Shown one piece after another: positions 42,912 through 50,473 of a stretch of 51,769 bases of DNA. The notes under the pieces are model-generated. The model was not told where the DNA came from. It saw only the letters and a program-made list of their open reading frames with translations, and searched no databases. Source of the stretch: Streptomyces sp. ISL-12 (GTDB lineage Bacteria > Actinomycetota > Actinomycetes > Streptomycetales > Streptomycetaceae); NCBI RefSeq assembly GCF_018614415.1, contig NZ_JAGGOO010000085.1, positions 1-51,769 of the forward strand, written 5' to 3'. Both the position numbers and the translations under genes were made by a program. Within the stretch, counting starts at the first letter, position 1. Each line of letters starts with the position of its first letter.

Positions 42912-43409
42912 ATGGGCATGAGCGTGACCATCTCGGCGGCGACCGAGCAGGATGCCGAGCAGATCTTCCGGCTGCAGTACCTCTGCTTCCAGAGCGAGGC
43001 GGCGTTGTACGGCAACTACCGCATCGACCCGCTCGTCCAGACCCTCGACTCCGTCCGCGAGGAGGTCGCCAAGGACTGCGTCTTCGTGGCGCGGCTCGGC
43101 GACGAGGTGGTCGGCTCGGTGCGCGGCCGGGAGACCGACGACGGTTCCGCGGCCATCGGCAAACTCTGTGTCCACCCCCGTCTCCAGGGACATGGCATCG
43201 GCGCCCGCCTGCTGAAGGCGGCCGAGGCGGCCCTCGCCGAGGAGCACGGCGCCACCCGCTTCCGCCTGCACACCGGCCACCGCAGCGAGAGCAACCTGCG
43301 GCTGTACCGGCGGGTCGGCTACGAGACGGTGGGCACCGCGCAGGGTGCGGACGGCGTCCCGATGATCATCCTGGAGAAGCAGTCCGGGGCGTACGCGACC
43401 ACGGCGTGA
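42912..43409 (+). CDS. GNAT family N-acetyltransferase
   Basis: 165 residues from ATG 42912 (GGGAGG 9 bases upstream); ATG 42918 and GTG 42891 are possible. Acetyl-CoA motif A: LCVHPRLQGHGIGARLLKAAEAAL (R/Q-x-x-G-x-G/A). The C-terminal LRLYRRVGYETVG is typical. No specific acceptor is evident. It begins 57 bases after the sigma-factor gene and may share its transcript. Confidence 0.9.
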   Translation: MGMSVTISAATEQDAEQIFRLQYLCFQSEAALYGNYRIDPLVQTLDSVREEVAKDCVFVARLGDEVVGSVRGRETDDGSAAIGKLCVHPRLQGHGIGARLLKAAEAALAEEHGATRFRLHTGHRSESNLRLYRRVGYETVGTAQGADGVPMIILEKQSGAYATTA

Positions 43410-43435
43410 GCGTCGCGCCGGGCGTCCCGCGGGGC

Positions 43436-43852
43436 TTACGCGGTGCGCGCCCGGCGCAGCCAGTACAGGGCGGACAGCGGCAGCAGCACCGGGATGAAGA
43501 CGTACCCCATCCCGTAGTCCGACCACACGGTCGAGTCCGGGAAGGCGGACGGCTCCACCAGCGTCCAGGTGCCCACGATCAGCACCCCCGCCAACTCGGC
43601 GGCGCAGCAGATCCGCGCCGCCCTGCGGGCCGTCTCCCCGCCGCGCACCAGGGTGTAGGTGATGAAGCCGTAGACCACGCCGGCCACCGCGGACAGCGTG
43701 TACGCGAGCGGCGCCCGGTCGAACTCGGTGGCGATCTGGTAGACGGACCGCGACACCGCGCCGACGACCATCACGCCGTACAGCCACACCAGCAGGATGC
43801 CGGGCCCGCCGATCAGCCGTGTCCGCTCCGGCTCGCTCTCGGCCGTCACCAT
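43436..43852 (-). CDS. integral membrane protein of unknown function
   Basis: 138 residues with about four predicted helices (IGGPGILLVWLYGVMVVGAV, LAYTLSAVAGVVYGFITYTL, LAGVLIVGTWTLVEP, YVFIPVLLPLSALYWL). No family recognised. The chosen ATG is one base after the stop of the upstream membrane-protein gene (TGAGATG), so the two are translationally coupled and probably work together. Confidence 0.75.
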   Translation of the reverse strand: MVTAESEPERTRLIGGPGILLVWLYGVMVVGAVSRSVYQIATEFDRAPLAYTLSAVAGVVYGFITYTLVRGGETARRAARICCAAELAGVLIVGTWTLVEPSAFPDSTVWSDYGMGYVFIPVLLPLSALYWLRRARTA

Positions 43853-43853
43853 C

Positions 43854-44213
43854 TCAGCCTCCCCAGATGTCATAGAGCCGCACCTGAAGGACGGCGAGGA
43901 CGATTCCGCCGGCGGCCACCGTCACCGAGCCCCAGCGGGTCCGCTCGGCCAGGGACATGAACCCCGCCGCCGGGACGCACGCGAAGGCGCCGACCAGATA
44001 GGCCACGAAGATCACCGTGCCCTGCTCCGGCTCCTCGCCCCGCGCCAGCTGGACGATCCCGATCACCAGCTGCGCCAGCGCCAGCACGGTCACCACGGCC
44101 ATGCCGATGAAGTGCCAGTCCTTCGTCGGCTGGTCACGGTAGGCGGCCCAGCCGCACCAGGCGGCGAGCAGCAGCGCGGCGACGGCGGTCACCAGCGTCA
44201 GGACGTCAAGCAT
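43854..44213 (-). CDS. integral membrane protein of unknown function
   Basis: 119 residues with four predicted helices (VLTLVTAVAALLLAAWCGWA, FIGMAVVTVLALAQLVIGI, GTVIFVAYLVGAFACVPAAG, GSVTVAAGGIVLAVLQV). No recognised domain. First of a coupled pair with the gene at 43436, divergent from the HAD phosphatase gene. Longer in-frame starts would overlap that gene and are rejected. Confidence 0.75.
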   Translation of the reverse strand: MLDVLTLVTAVAALLLAAWCGWAAYRDQPTKDWHFIGMAVVTVLALAQLVIGIVQLARGEEPEQGTVIFVAYLVGAFACVPAAGFMSLAERTRWGSVTVAAGGIVLAVLQVRLYDIWGG

Positions 44214-44270
44214 GCCAGTGACCTTATTACGGCCGAAACGGCCCGATGCGGCCGACCCCGGCGGGCACCG

Positions 44271-44276
44271 TAGGGT
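44271..44276 (+). promoter_or_regulatory. -10 hexamer of a probable leaderless promoter for the HAD gene
   Basis: TAGGGT lies 7 bases before ATG 44284 and there is no Shine-Dalgarno sequence. No clear -35. Confidence 0.45.
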
Positions 44277-44283
44277 CGACGGC

Positions 44284-44934
44284 ATGAAGATCCGCGCGCA
44301 GGCCCTGCTGTTCGACAACGACGGAACCCTCGTCTCCTCCCTGGAGTCCGTGCACCGCTGCTGGACCCGGTGGGCCCAGGAGTACGGGATCACCGCCGAG
44401 GAGTTCGGGAAGGTCGAGCTGCACGGCCGTACCGCCGCCGAGGTCGCCGCCGACCTGCTGCCCGCCGACGTCGTGCCCGGGGCCGTCGCGCGGATCGAGG
44501 ACCTGGAGGTGGAGGACGTGCCCGGCGGGGGCGTGCGCCTGCTCCCCGGCACGCTCGGCCTCCTCGGCGCGCTGCCGGCCGACCGCTGGGCCGTCGTCAC
44601 CTCCGCCACCCGGCGCCTCGCCGAGGCCAGGCTGGCGGCCGTCGGCATCCTGCCCAAGACCCTGATAGCCGCCGACGACATCACGCGCGGCAAGCCCGAC
44701 CCCGAGCCCTATCTGCTCGGCGCCCGCGCCCTCGGCGCCGACCCGGCCGCCTGTGTCGTCTTCGAGGACGCCCCCGCCGGACTCCGCTCCGGCCGCGCCG
44801 CCGGCATGGCGACCGTGGCGTTGGCCACAACCCACCGGGCCGACGAACTGGACGCCGACCTGGTCGTCGAGGATCTGTCGGCCTTGTCCGTACTGGTCAC
44901 GGACGGGGGCGTGGAGATCTCCGTACGCGACTGA
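44284..44934 (+). CDS. HAD-family phosphatase
   Basis: 216 residues. Motif I LLFDNDGTLVSS with nucleophile Asp and acid/base Asp, motif II VVTSATRRLAEARL, motif III Lys in ITRGKPDPEPYLLGARALG, and motif IV VVFEDAPAGLRSGRAAG. The cap between motifs I and II is the small helical type (C1) of phosphoglycolate- or sugar-phosphatase-like enzymes. Substrate unknown; glycerol- or sugar-phosphate phosphatase is plausible. Confidence 0.92.
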   Translation: MKIRAQALLFDNDGTLVSSLESVHRCWTRWAQEYGITAEEFGKVELHGRTAAEVAADLLPADVVPGAVARIEDLEVEDVPGGGVRLLPGTLGLLGALPADRWAVVTSATRRLAEARLAAVGILPKTLIAADDITRGKPDPEPYLLGARALGADPAACVVFEDAPAGLRSGRAAGMATVALATTHRADELDADLVVEDLSALSVLVTDGGVEISVRD

Positions 44935-45027
44935 CGCGCGGCGTCCGCGTCCACCGCCGTATCACCACCGTCCACTATGCGGACAGTGGTCTCCTGGTCG
45001 AACGTATACGTCTGCTTTACTACTCGC

Positions 45028-45114
45028 ATGACCACGACGAGCGACCGCACTCCTGCGACCGAGGCGACCATGACGCCCGGTGCTCGTTGTACGGGTCGAA
45101 TGCGCGCCTGCTAG
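45028..45114 (+). CDS. short Cys-containing leader peptide upstream of metNIQ
   Basis: 28 codons, ATG 45028 (or ATG 45070, 14 codons) to TAG 45112-45114. The encoded C-terminus is RCTGRMRAC, ending in Cys directly before the stop, with another Cys six residues earlier. TTTACT lies 6 bases before ATG 45028, so translation is probably leaderless. It lies 199 bases ahead of a sulfur-amino-acid importer operon. Short actinobacterial leader peptides with Cys codons near the stop are known before sulfur-metabolism genes and act by ribosome stalling. No protein homology can be claimed. Confidence 0.55.
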   Translation: MTTTSDRTPATEATMTPGARCTGRMRAC

Positions 45115-45313
45115 AGGGCCCCCGCACCACCGAGCCTCGCGCCCCGAAGCGAGAGCCGGCTCCGGTCGCCGCAGGCGGCCGAGCCCCGGCCGCGCGCACA
45201 TGTCTCCTGTCGGTTCCACCGCCACCGCGAGAACCGTGCCGCGTCCTTCGAACCGCATGCACCCGTGCCCGGGCCCACCCGCGCCCGCGCACTCGACAGT
45301 GACGGAAACCCAC
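45115..45313 (+). promoter_or_regulatory. structured leader between the leader peptide and metN
   Basis: Several mutually exclusive stems can be drawn: CTCGC/GCGAG (about 45140-45158), GCCG/CGGC around 45167-45178, and GGCTC with GAGCC, which spans the second. The alternatives suit a stalling-dependent switch, but there is no U-run, so control of metN translation or Rho access is as likely as intrinsic termination. No SAM riboswitch core is visible. Confidence 0.35.
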
Positions 45314-46345
45314 GTGATCACCACCTCCGGCCTGACAAAGGTCTACCGCTCACGCGGTCGTGAGGTCACCGCCCTCGACGGCGTCGATCTGCATGTCCGC
45401 GAAGGCGAGGTCTACGGCGTCATCGGCCAGTCCGGCGCCGGCAAGTCCTCGCTGATCCGCTGCGTCAACCTGCTGGAGCGCCCCACCTCCGGCACGGTCA
45501 CCGTCGCCGGACAGGACCTCACCGCCCTGGCCGGCCGCGGGCCCCGGGCCGGCAAGGAACTGCGGCAGGCGCGCAGCCGTATCGGCATGGTCTTCCAGCA
45601 CTTCAACCTGCTCTCCACCCGGACCGTGCAGGACAACGTCGAACTGCCGCTGGAGATCCTCGGCAAGTCGGGGAAGGAACGTTCCGCCAAGGCGCTGGAA
45701 CTGCTCGACCTGGTCGGCCTCGCCGACAAGGCGAAGTCCTACCCCGCCCAGCTCTCCGGCGGCCAGAAGCAGCGCGTCGGCATCGCCCGCGCCCTGGCCG
45801 GCGACCCCAAGGTGCTCCTCTCCGACGAGGCCACCAGCGCCCTCGACCCCGAGACCACCCGCTCCATCCTCCAGCTGCTGCGCGACCTGAACCGGCAGCT
45901 CGGCCTGACCGTGCTGCTCATCACGCACGAGATGGACGTCGTCAAGAGCATCTGCGACTCGGCCGCCCTGATGGAGTCGGGCCGGATCGTCGAGTCCGGC
46001 ACCGTGAGCGAACTGCTCGCCACCCCGGACTCCGAGCTGGCCGCCGCGCTCTTCCCGGTGACCGGCGAGCGCACCGCCGAGGACCGCACCGTCGTCGACG
46101 TCACGTTCCACGGCGAGGCCGCCACCCAGCCGGTCATCTCCCAGCTCTCCCGCACCTACAACATCGACATATCGATCCTGGGCGCGGCCATCGACACCGT
46201 CGGCGGCCTCCAGGTCGGCCGGATGCGCATCGAACTGCCCGGCCGCTACGAGGACAACGTCGTGCCCGTCGGCTTCCTGCGCGAACAGGGCCTCCAGATC
46301 GACGTGGTGGACGGCTCCGAACCGGTGAAGGAAGGCGCGCGATGA
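45314..46345 (+). CDS. metN: methionine ABC transporter, ATP-binding protein
   Basis: 343 residues from GTG 45314, the normal MetN length; GTG 45299 would add five residues. Walker A GQSGAGKSSLIR, Q-loop MVFQHFNLL, signature LSGGQKQRVGIARAL, Walker B VLLSDEATSALDP and the switch His (LLITHEMDVV) are intact. The C-terminal ACT-like NIL domain (about 265-340, QPVISQLSRTYNIDISIL) binds methionine and shuts the pump when internal methionine is high. The stop overlaps metI (ATGA). Confidence 0.96.
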   Translation: MITTSGLTKVYRSRGREVTALDGVDLHVREGEVYGVIGQSGAGKSSLIRCVNLLERPTSGTVTVAGQDLTALAGRGPRAGKELRQARSRIGMVFQHFNLLSTRTVQDNVELPLEILGKSGKERSAKALELLDLVGLADKAKSYPAQLSGGQKQRVGIARALAGDPKVLLSDEATSALDPETTRSILQLLRDLNRQLGLTVLLITHEMDVVKSICDSAALMESGRIVESGTVSELLATPDSELAAALFPVTGERTAEDRTVVDVTFHGEAATQPVISQLSRTYNIDISILGAAIDTVGGLQVGRMRIELPGRYEDNVVPVGFLREQGLQIDVVDGSEPVKEGAR

Positions 46346-47079
46346 CCTGGTCCGAGATGCAGCCCCTGCTGGAGCAGGCGTGTCGGGAGACGCTGGTCAT
46401 GGTCGGCTGGTCGACCCTGATCGCGGTCGTCGCCGGCCTGCCGATCGGCGTCCTGCTGGTCCTCACCGACCGGGGCGGCCTGCTCCAGAGCACCCCGGTG
46501 AACAAGGTCCTCGGGCAGATCGTGAACGTCGCCCGCTCGATGCCGTTCATCATCCTCATGGTCGCCCTGATGAGCTTCACCCGCTGGATCACCGGGACCA
46601 CCATCGGCTCCACCGCCGCGATCGTGCCGCTGGCCATCGGCGGCATCCCGTTCTTCGCGCGGCTGGTCGAGACGGCGGTGCGTGAGGTCGACGGCGGACT
46701 GGTCGAGGCCGTGCAGGCGATGGGCGGCAACACCTGGACCGTCGTCCGCAAGGTCCTGGTCCCCGAGGCCCTGCCCTCCCTGATCGCCTCCACCACGACC
46801 ACGGTCATCGCCCTCATCGGCTACTCCGCCATGGCCGGCACCGTCGGCGGCGGCGGCCTCGGCGACCTCGCCGTCCGCTACGGCTACCAGCGCTTCGAGA
46901 CCGGCCTGATGTGGATCACCGTGGCGGTCCTCGCCGTCGCCATCTCCGTCATCCAGTTCGCCGGCGACTACGCCGCCCGAGCCCTGCACCGGCGCGGCGC
47001 CCGTTCCGGCCCCGGCCCGAAGCTGAGGCTGCTGAAGGCGAAGGAGCCCGCGGCGGCCGACATCAGCAAGGTCGCCTGA
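46342..47079 (+). CDS. metI: methionine ABC transporter, permease
   Basis: 245 residues with about five helices (TLIAVVAGLPIGVLLVL, SMPFIILMVALMSF, TTTVIALIGYSAMAGTVGGG, WITVAVLAVAISVIQFA). The EAA-type coupling loop is VDGGLVEAVQAMGGNTWTVV, which contacts MetN. C-terminus is basic, cytoplasmic. ATG overlaps the metN stop; 68 bases separate it from metQ. Confidence 0.96.
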   Translation: MTWSEMQPLLEQACRETLVMVGWSTLIAVVAGLPIGVLLVLTDRGGLLQSTPVNKVLGQIVNVARSMPFIILMVALMSFTRWITGTTIGSTAAIVPLAIGGIPFFARLVETAVREVDGGLVEAVQAMGGNTWTVVRKVLVPEALPSLIASTTTTVIALIGYSAMAGTVGGGGLGDLAVRYGYQRFETGLMWITVAVLAVAISVIQFAGDYAARALHRRGARSGPGPKLRLLKAKEPAAADISKVA

Positions 47080-47147
47080 CCCGGGCGCCCGTCCCCCAGA
47101 ACGCCCCTCATCCGGGGCAGCTCCACCCTGAAGGAAAGGCACTTTTC

Positions 47148-47975
47148 GTGCGTAACACCGCCAAGTTCACCACCGCCGTCCTCGCCGCCGGAGCCCTCAC
47201 CCTCGGGCTCACCGCCTGCGGCTCGGGCAGCGACTCCGCCTCCGACACCTCCGGCCCGCTGGTCGTCGCCGCGACGCCCGTGCCGCACGCCGAGATCCTG
47301 AACTACGTCAAGGACAACCTGGCGAAGAAGGCCGGCCTCGACCTGGAGGTCAAGGAGTTCACCGACTACGTCACGCCGAACACGGCGACCGAGGACGGCT
47401 CGGTGGGCGCCAACTACTTCCAGACCGAGCCGTACCTGGAGGACTTCAACAAGAAGAACGGCACCCATCTGAAGTCCGTCGCCTCCGTCCACCTGGAGCC
47501 GCTCGGCCTGTACTCGAACAAGGCCGACAAGGCGAGCGACCTCAAGAACGGCGCCACCATCGCCGTCCCCAACGACACCGTCACCGAGGCCCGCGCCCTC
47601 CAGCTGATGGCCGACAACGGGCTGCTCACCCTCAAGGACGGCGTCGGCACCTCGGCCACCACCGCCGACATCACCGAGAACCCCAAGAACCTCAAGTTCA
47701 AGGAGCTGGAGGCGGCCCAGACCCCGCGCTCCCTGAACGACGTGGACGCCGCCGTCATCAACGGCAACTACGCGCTGGAGGCCGACCTCAAGCCGTCCGA
47801 GGACGCGCTGGTCCTGGAGTCGGCCGAGAACAACCCGAACGTCAACCTCCTGGTGGTCAAGGAGGGCAACGAGGACGACCCGCGGGTCGAGAAGCTCGCC
47901 AAGCTCCTCACCTCCGACGAGGTCAAGAAGTTCATCGACGAGAACTACTCCGGTTCCGTCATCGCCTCCTTCTGA
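47148..47975 (+). CDS. metQ: methionine ABC transporter, substrate-binding lipoprotein
   Basis: 275 residues. Signal peptide with lipobox LTAC (Cys near residue 25, LTLGLTACGSGS) anchors it outside the membrane. NLPA-family features: VAATPVPHAEILNYVKDNL, VGANYFQTEPYLEDFNKKNG, YSNKADKASDLKNGATIAVPND, and VDAAVINGNYALEADL. It binds D/L-methionine and delivers it to MetNI. GTG start with AAGGAAAGG 8 bases upstream. Followed by a large terminator. Confidence 0.96.
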   Translation: MRNTAKFTTAVLAAGALTLGLTACGSGSDSASDTSGPLVVAATPVPHAEILNYVKDNLAKKAGLDLEVKEFTDYVTPNTATEDGSVGANYFQTEPYLEDFNKKNGTHLKSVASVHLEPLGLYSNKADKASDLKNGATIAVPNDTVTEARALQLMADNGLLTLKDGVGTSATTADITENPKNLKFKELEAAQTPRSLNDVDAAVINGNYALEADLKPSEDALVLESAENNPNVNLLVVKEGNEDDPRVEKLAKLLTSDEVKKFIDENYSGSVIASF

Positions 47976-47988
47976 TCCCGCCGGCACC

Positions 47989-48033
47989 CGCACCACGGGG
48001 TCCGCTCCCGCCCGGAGCCGACCCCGTGGTGCG
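47989..48033 (+). terminator. terminator of metNIQ
   Basis: CGCACCACGGGGTC (47989-48002) and GACCCCGTGGTGCG (48020-48033) are perfect 14-base complements; the loop contains an inner stem, GCTCC/GGAGC. Only a short T-tract follows. Confidence 0.85.
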
Positions 48034-48068
48034 GTTCCGTGGCCGCATGCTGCATGCTGGGCAGTTCA

Positions 48069-48097
48069 GTGAGGCCCCTGACGGTGAGGCCCTGACG
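48069..48097 (+). repeat. tandem direct repeat upstream of the GNAT gene
   Basis: GTGAGGCCCCTGACG and GTGAGGCCCTGACG follow each other directly, differing by one C. It lies about 33 bases before the ATG at 48130. Confidence 0.7.
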
Positions 48098-48129
48098 GTT
48101 TCGACGGTTCGAAGGTTACGGAGCGGCGC

Positions 48130-48768
48130 ATGACGAGCAGCACCTTCCCCAACATCTCCATCAGCACGGAGCGGTTGGTGCTGCGTCCCCTCGACGAGGA
48201 CGACGTCCCCGCCCTCGCCGCCATGATGAACGACGAACAGGTCGGCGCCTGGACCGACGTCCCGCAGCCCTTCAGCGAGGCGGGTGCCCGCACCTGGATC
48301 ACCGAGCACGCCCCCGCCGAACGCGCGGCCGGCCGCGGACTCGACCTCGCCGTCACCGAGTTCCTCACCCAGCGCCTGGTCGGCATCGTCCAGCTCACCA
48401 AGACCAACTGGCACGTACGCTCCACCGAGCTGTCGTACATCGTCGCCCCCTGGGCGCGCGGCGAGGGCTACGCCTCCGAGGCCGCGCTCGCCACCGCCCA
48501 GTGGCTCTTCGGCGACCAGAAACTCGAGCGCATCGAACTGCGCACCGCCGCCGACAACACCGCCTCCCAGCAGGTCGCCCAGAAGATCGGCTGCATCAGC
48601 GAGGGCGTCCTGCGCAACGCCTGCATAGCCCACGTCCGGGCCGAGGACGGCACCTGGTCCGACGTACGCACCGACTTCATCGTGTGGAGCCTGCTGCCCG
48701 AGGACCTCGAAGGCGCGGCCGAGCACCTGGCCGACACCGGCTTCACCACCTTCACCGACTGGAGCTGA
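48130..48768 (+). CDS. GNAT acetyltransferase, RimJ/RimL type
   Basis: 212 residues. N-terminal TERLVLRPLDEDDVPALAAMM is characteristic of RimJ/L-type enzymes. The acetyl-CoA motif, YIVAPWARGEGYASEAALATAQWL (R-x-x-G-x-A), and LRTAADNTASQQVAQKIG follow. It may acetylate a protein N-terminus or a small molecule. No operon partner is evident. Confidence 0.92.
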   Translation: MTSSTFPNISISTERLVLRPLDEDDVPALAAMMNDEQVGAWTDVPQPFSEAGARTWITEHAPAERAAGRGLDLAVTEFLTQRLVGIVQLTKTNWHVRSTELSYIVAPWARGEGYASEAALATAQWLFGDQKLERIELRTAADNTASQQVAQKIGCISEGVLRNACIAHVRAEDGTWSDVRTDFIVWSLLPEDLEGAAEHLADTGFTTFTDWS

Positions 48769-48854
48769 CCCGCTCCGTCGGCGGGTACGCTCACTGAGCT
48801 CCGTCAGGGGCCAGCCCTCTACCACGACCTGCGAAAACCTGGAGACTGACGACG

Positions 48855-50072
48855 ATGGCCGACCGCGTCACGGTGATCGGCTGGGACGGCTCGCCGCTGA
48901 CCGCCGCGGCACGCTCCGCCCTCGGCGCCGCCACCCTGGTGGCCGGTGCCGGACACCATCTGGCGCTGCCCGAAGTACCCCCCGCCGCCGAGCGCGTCCG
49001 CCTCGGCAGCGTCGCCCTCGCCGCCCGCCGCATCGCCGCCCACCGGGGCACGGCGGTCGTGCTCGCCGACGGCGACCCCGGCTTCTTCGGCGTCGTACGC
49101 ACCCTGCGGGCACCCGAGTTCGGCCTGGAGGTCGAGGTCGTCCCCGCGGTCTCCTCCGTCGCCGCCGCCTTCGCCCGCGCCGGGATGCCCTGGGACGACG
49201 CCCAGGTGGTCGTCGCCCACCCCCGCACCCTGCGGCGCGCGGTCAACGTCTGCCGGGCCCACACCAAGGTCGCCGTCCTCACCTCCCCGGGCGCCGGACC
49301 CGCCGAACTCGGCCTGCTGCTGGAGGGCGTGCACCGCACCTTCGTCATCTGCGAGGAACTCGGCACCACCCGCGAACGGGTCGCCGTCGTCACCTCCGAC
49401 AAGGCCGCCGACCACACCTGGCGGGACCCCAACGTCGTCATCGTCATCGGCGGTTCGCCCGGCACGGCGGACGGCACCGGCTGGATCGCCGGACGCGACC
49501 CGGCCACCGGTCCGCGCGGCTGGTCCCTGCCCGCCGAGGCGTACGGCGGCGGACTCGGCGAGGGCGAGACGGACCTGCTGCGCGCCGCCCAGCTCGCCCG
49601 CCTCGGCCCCCGGCCCGGCGACCTCGTGTGGGACATCGGCTGCGGCAGCGGCGCCTTCGCCACCGAGGCCGCCCGCGGCGGCGCCGCCGTCATCGCCGTC
49701 GACCGCGACCTGGCCGCCTGCGCCCGCACCGACGCCACCGCCCGCCGCTTCGGCGTCCAGCTCCAGATCATCCAGGGCACCGCCCCGCACGTACTGGAGA
49801 ACCTGCCCGAACCGGACGTCGTCCGCGTCGGCGGCGGGGGAGCGGCCGTGGTCTCCGCGGTCGCCGACCGCCGCCCGCAGCGCATCGTCGCCCACGCCGC
49901 CACCCGCGACGAGGCCGAACTCGTCGGCCGGGACCTCACCGAGCACGGTTTCCGCGTCGAGTGCGCCCTGCTCCAGTCCGTCGGACTCGACACCCGCGCC
50001 TGGACGGAGACCGAGCGGAGCGTCGCGTTCCTGCTCAGCGGAGAACTGCCGCGGCGCGAAGCGCCTCGTTGA
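48855..50072 (+). CDS. cobL: precorrin-6Y C5,15-methyltransferase (decarboxylating), CbiE-CbiT fusion
   Basis: 405 residues. Residues 1-205 are a CbiE-type tetrapyrrole methylase (VTVIGWDGSPLTAAARSAL, VLADGDPGFFGVVRTL, VVIVIGGSPGT). Residues 210-400 are a CbiT-type Rossmann methyltransferase (VWDIGCGSGAFATEAARGG for SAM, then IQGTAPHVLENLPEPDVVRVGGGG). The fused enzyme methylates C-5 and C-15 and decarboxylates the acetate side chain during cobalamin synthesis. GGAG precedes ATG 48855, and a TACGCT hexamer (48785-48790) may be its -10. A probable cobT follows. Confidence 0.94.
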   Translation: MADRVTVIGWDGSPLTAAARSALGAATLVAGAGHHLALPEVPPAAERVRLGSVALAARRIAAHRGTAVVLADGDPGFFGVVRTLRAPEFGLEVEVVPAVSSVAAAFARAGMPWDDAQVVVAHPRTLRRAVNVCRAHTKVAVLTSPGAGPAELGLLLEGVHRTFVICEELGTTRERVAVVTSDKAADHTWRDPNVVIVIGGSPGTADGTGWIAGRDPATGPRGWSLPAEAYGGGLGEGETDLLRAAQLARLGPRPGDLVWDIGCGSGAFATEAARGGAAVIAVDRDLAACARTDATARRFGVQLQIIQGTAPHVLENLPEPDVVRVGGGGAAVVSAVADRRPQRIVAHAATRDEAELVGRDLTEHGFRVECALLQSVGLDTRAWTETERSVAFLLSGELPRREAPR

Positions 50073-50473
50073 GGGGTGGTGGCCGGGTGACGGGCGGGAC
50101 TGCCGGAGCGGGAGGACCGCGCCCCGTGATCCGGTTGTCGTACCGCGCGCGGTAGGCTGGCCGATCGTTGTACCGCTCTCGGGCACCCGACGCTTCGTCG
50201 GTCAATGTCCGGAAAACCTGACCCTTTTGGGCGGGTGTGGTACGGCGAAACCTGAGGGCGCGCAACGTGGCGCAGTCCACAGCGGCCCGTCGCGGATCAA
50301 GCTGTCGTGGCGGGCGAACGACCGCGAGAATGCCACTCAATGGCTTTGTCGCCTTTTCCGGCGGGTCGTTCGTGCCGCTGGGCACGCACGCTCGTTCTTC
50401 ACCACGGAGCGGTCGGTGCGCCGTTCCGGGTGAGCTGGTCGTAGGAGCACTAACCGATGGGCGAGGGGTACGC
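50073..50473 (+). promoter_or_regulatory. 401-base intergenic region upstream of the probable cobT
   Basis: No convincing ordinary gene. TAGGCT at 50153-50158 could be a -10, giving a leader of about 310 nt. Small dyads are visible: GGTCA/TGACC around 50199-50222 and GCCA/TGGC at 50332-50343. A six-codon frame (ATG 50457 to TGA 50475-50477) has its own GGAG and overlaps the next ATG. No cobalamin riboswitch box (GGAGACC-type) is present. Confidence 0.35.

Noticed and set aside
44935..45313. SAM riboswitch (SAM-IV type) before metN
   Set aside because: No GGTCATGAGTG-like start or CCGGCAACCC core could be found; the leader ORF explains the region better.
50073..50473. Cobalamin riboswitch before the probable cobT
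   Set aside because: Only GCCACT at 50332 resembles part of it; the conserved GGAGACC-type box and the GGTG-AA-TCC core are missing.
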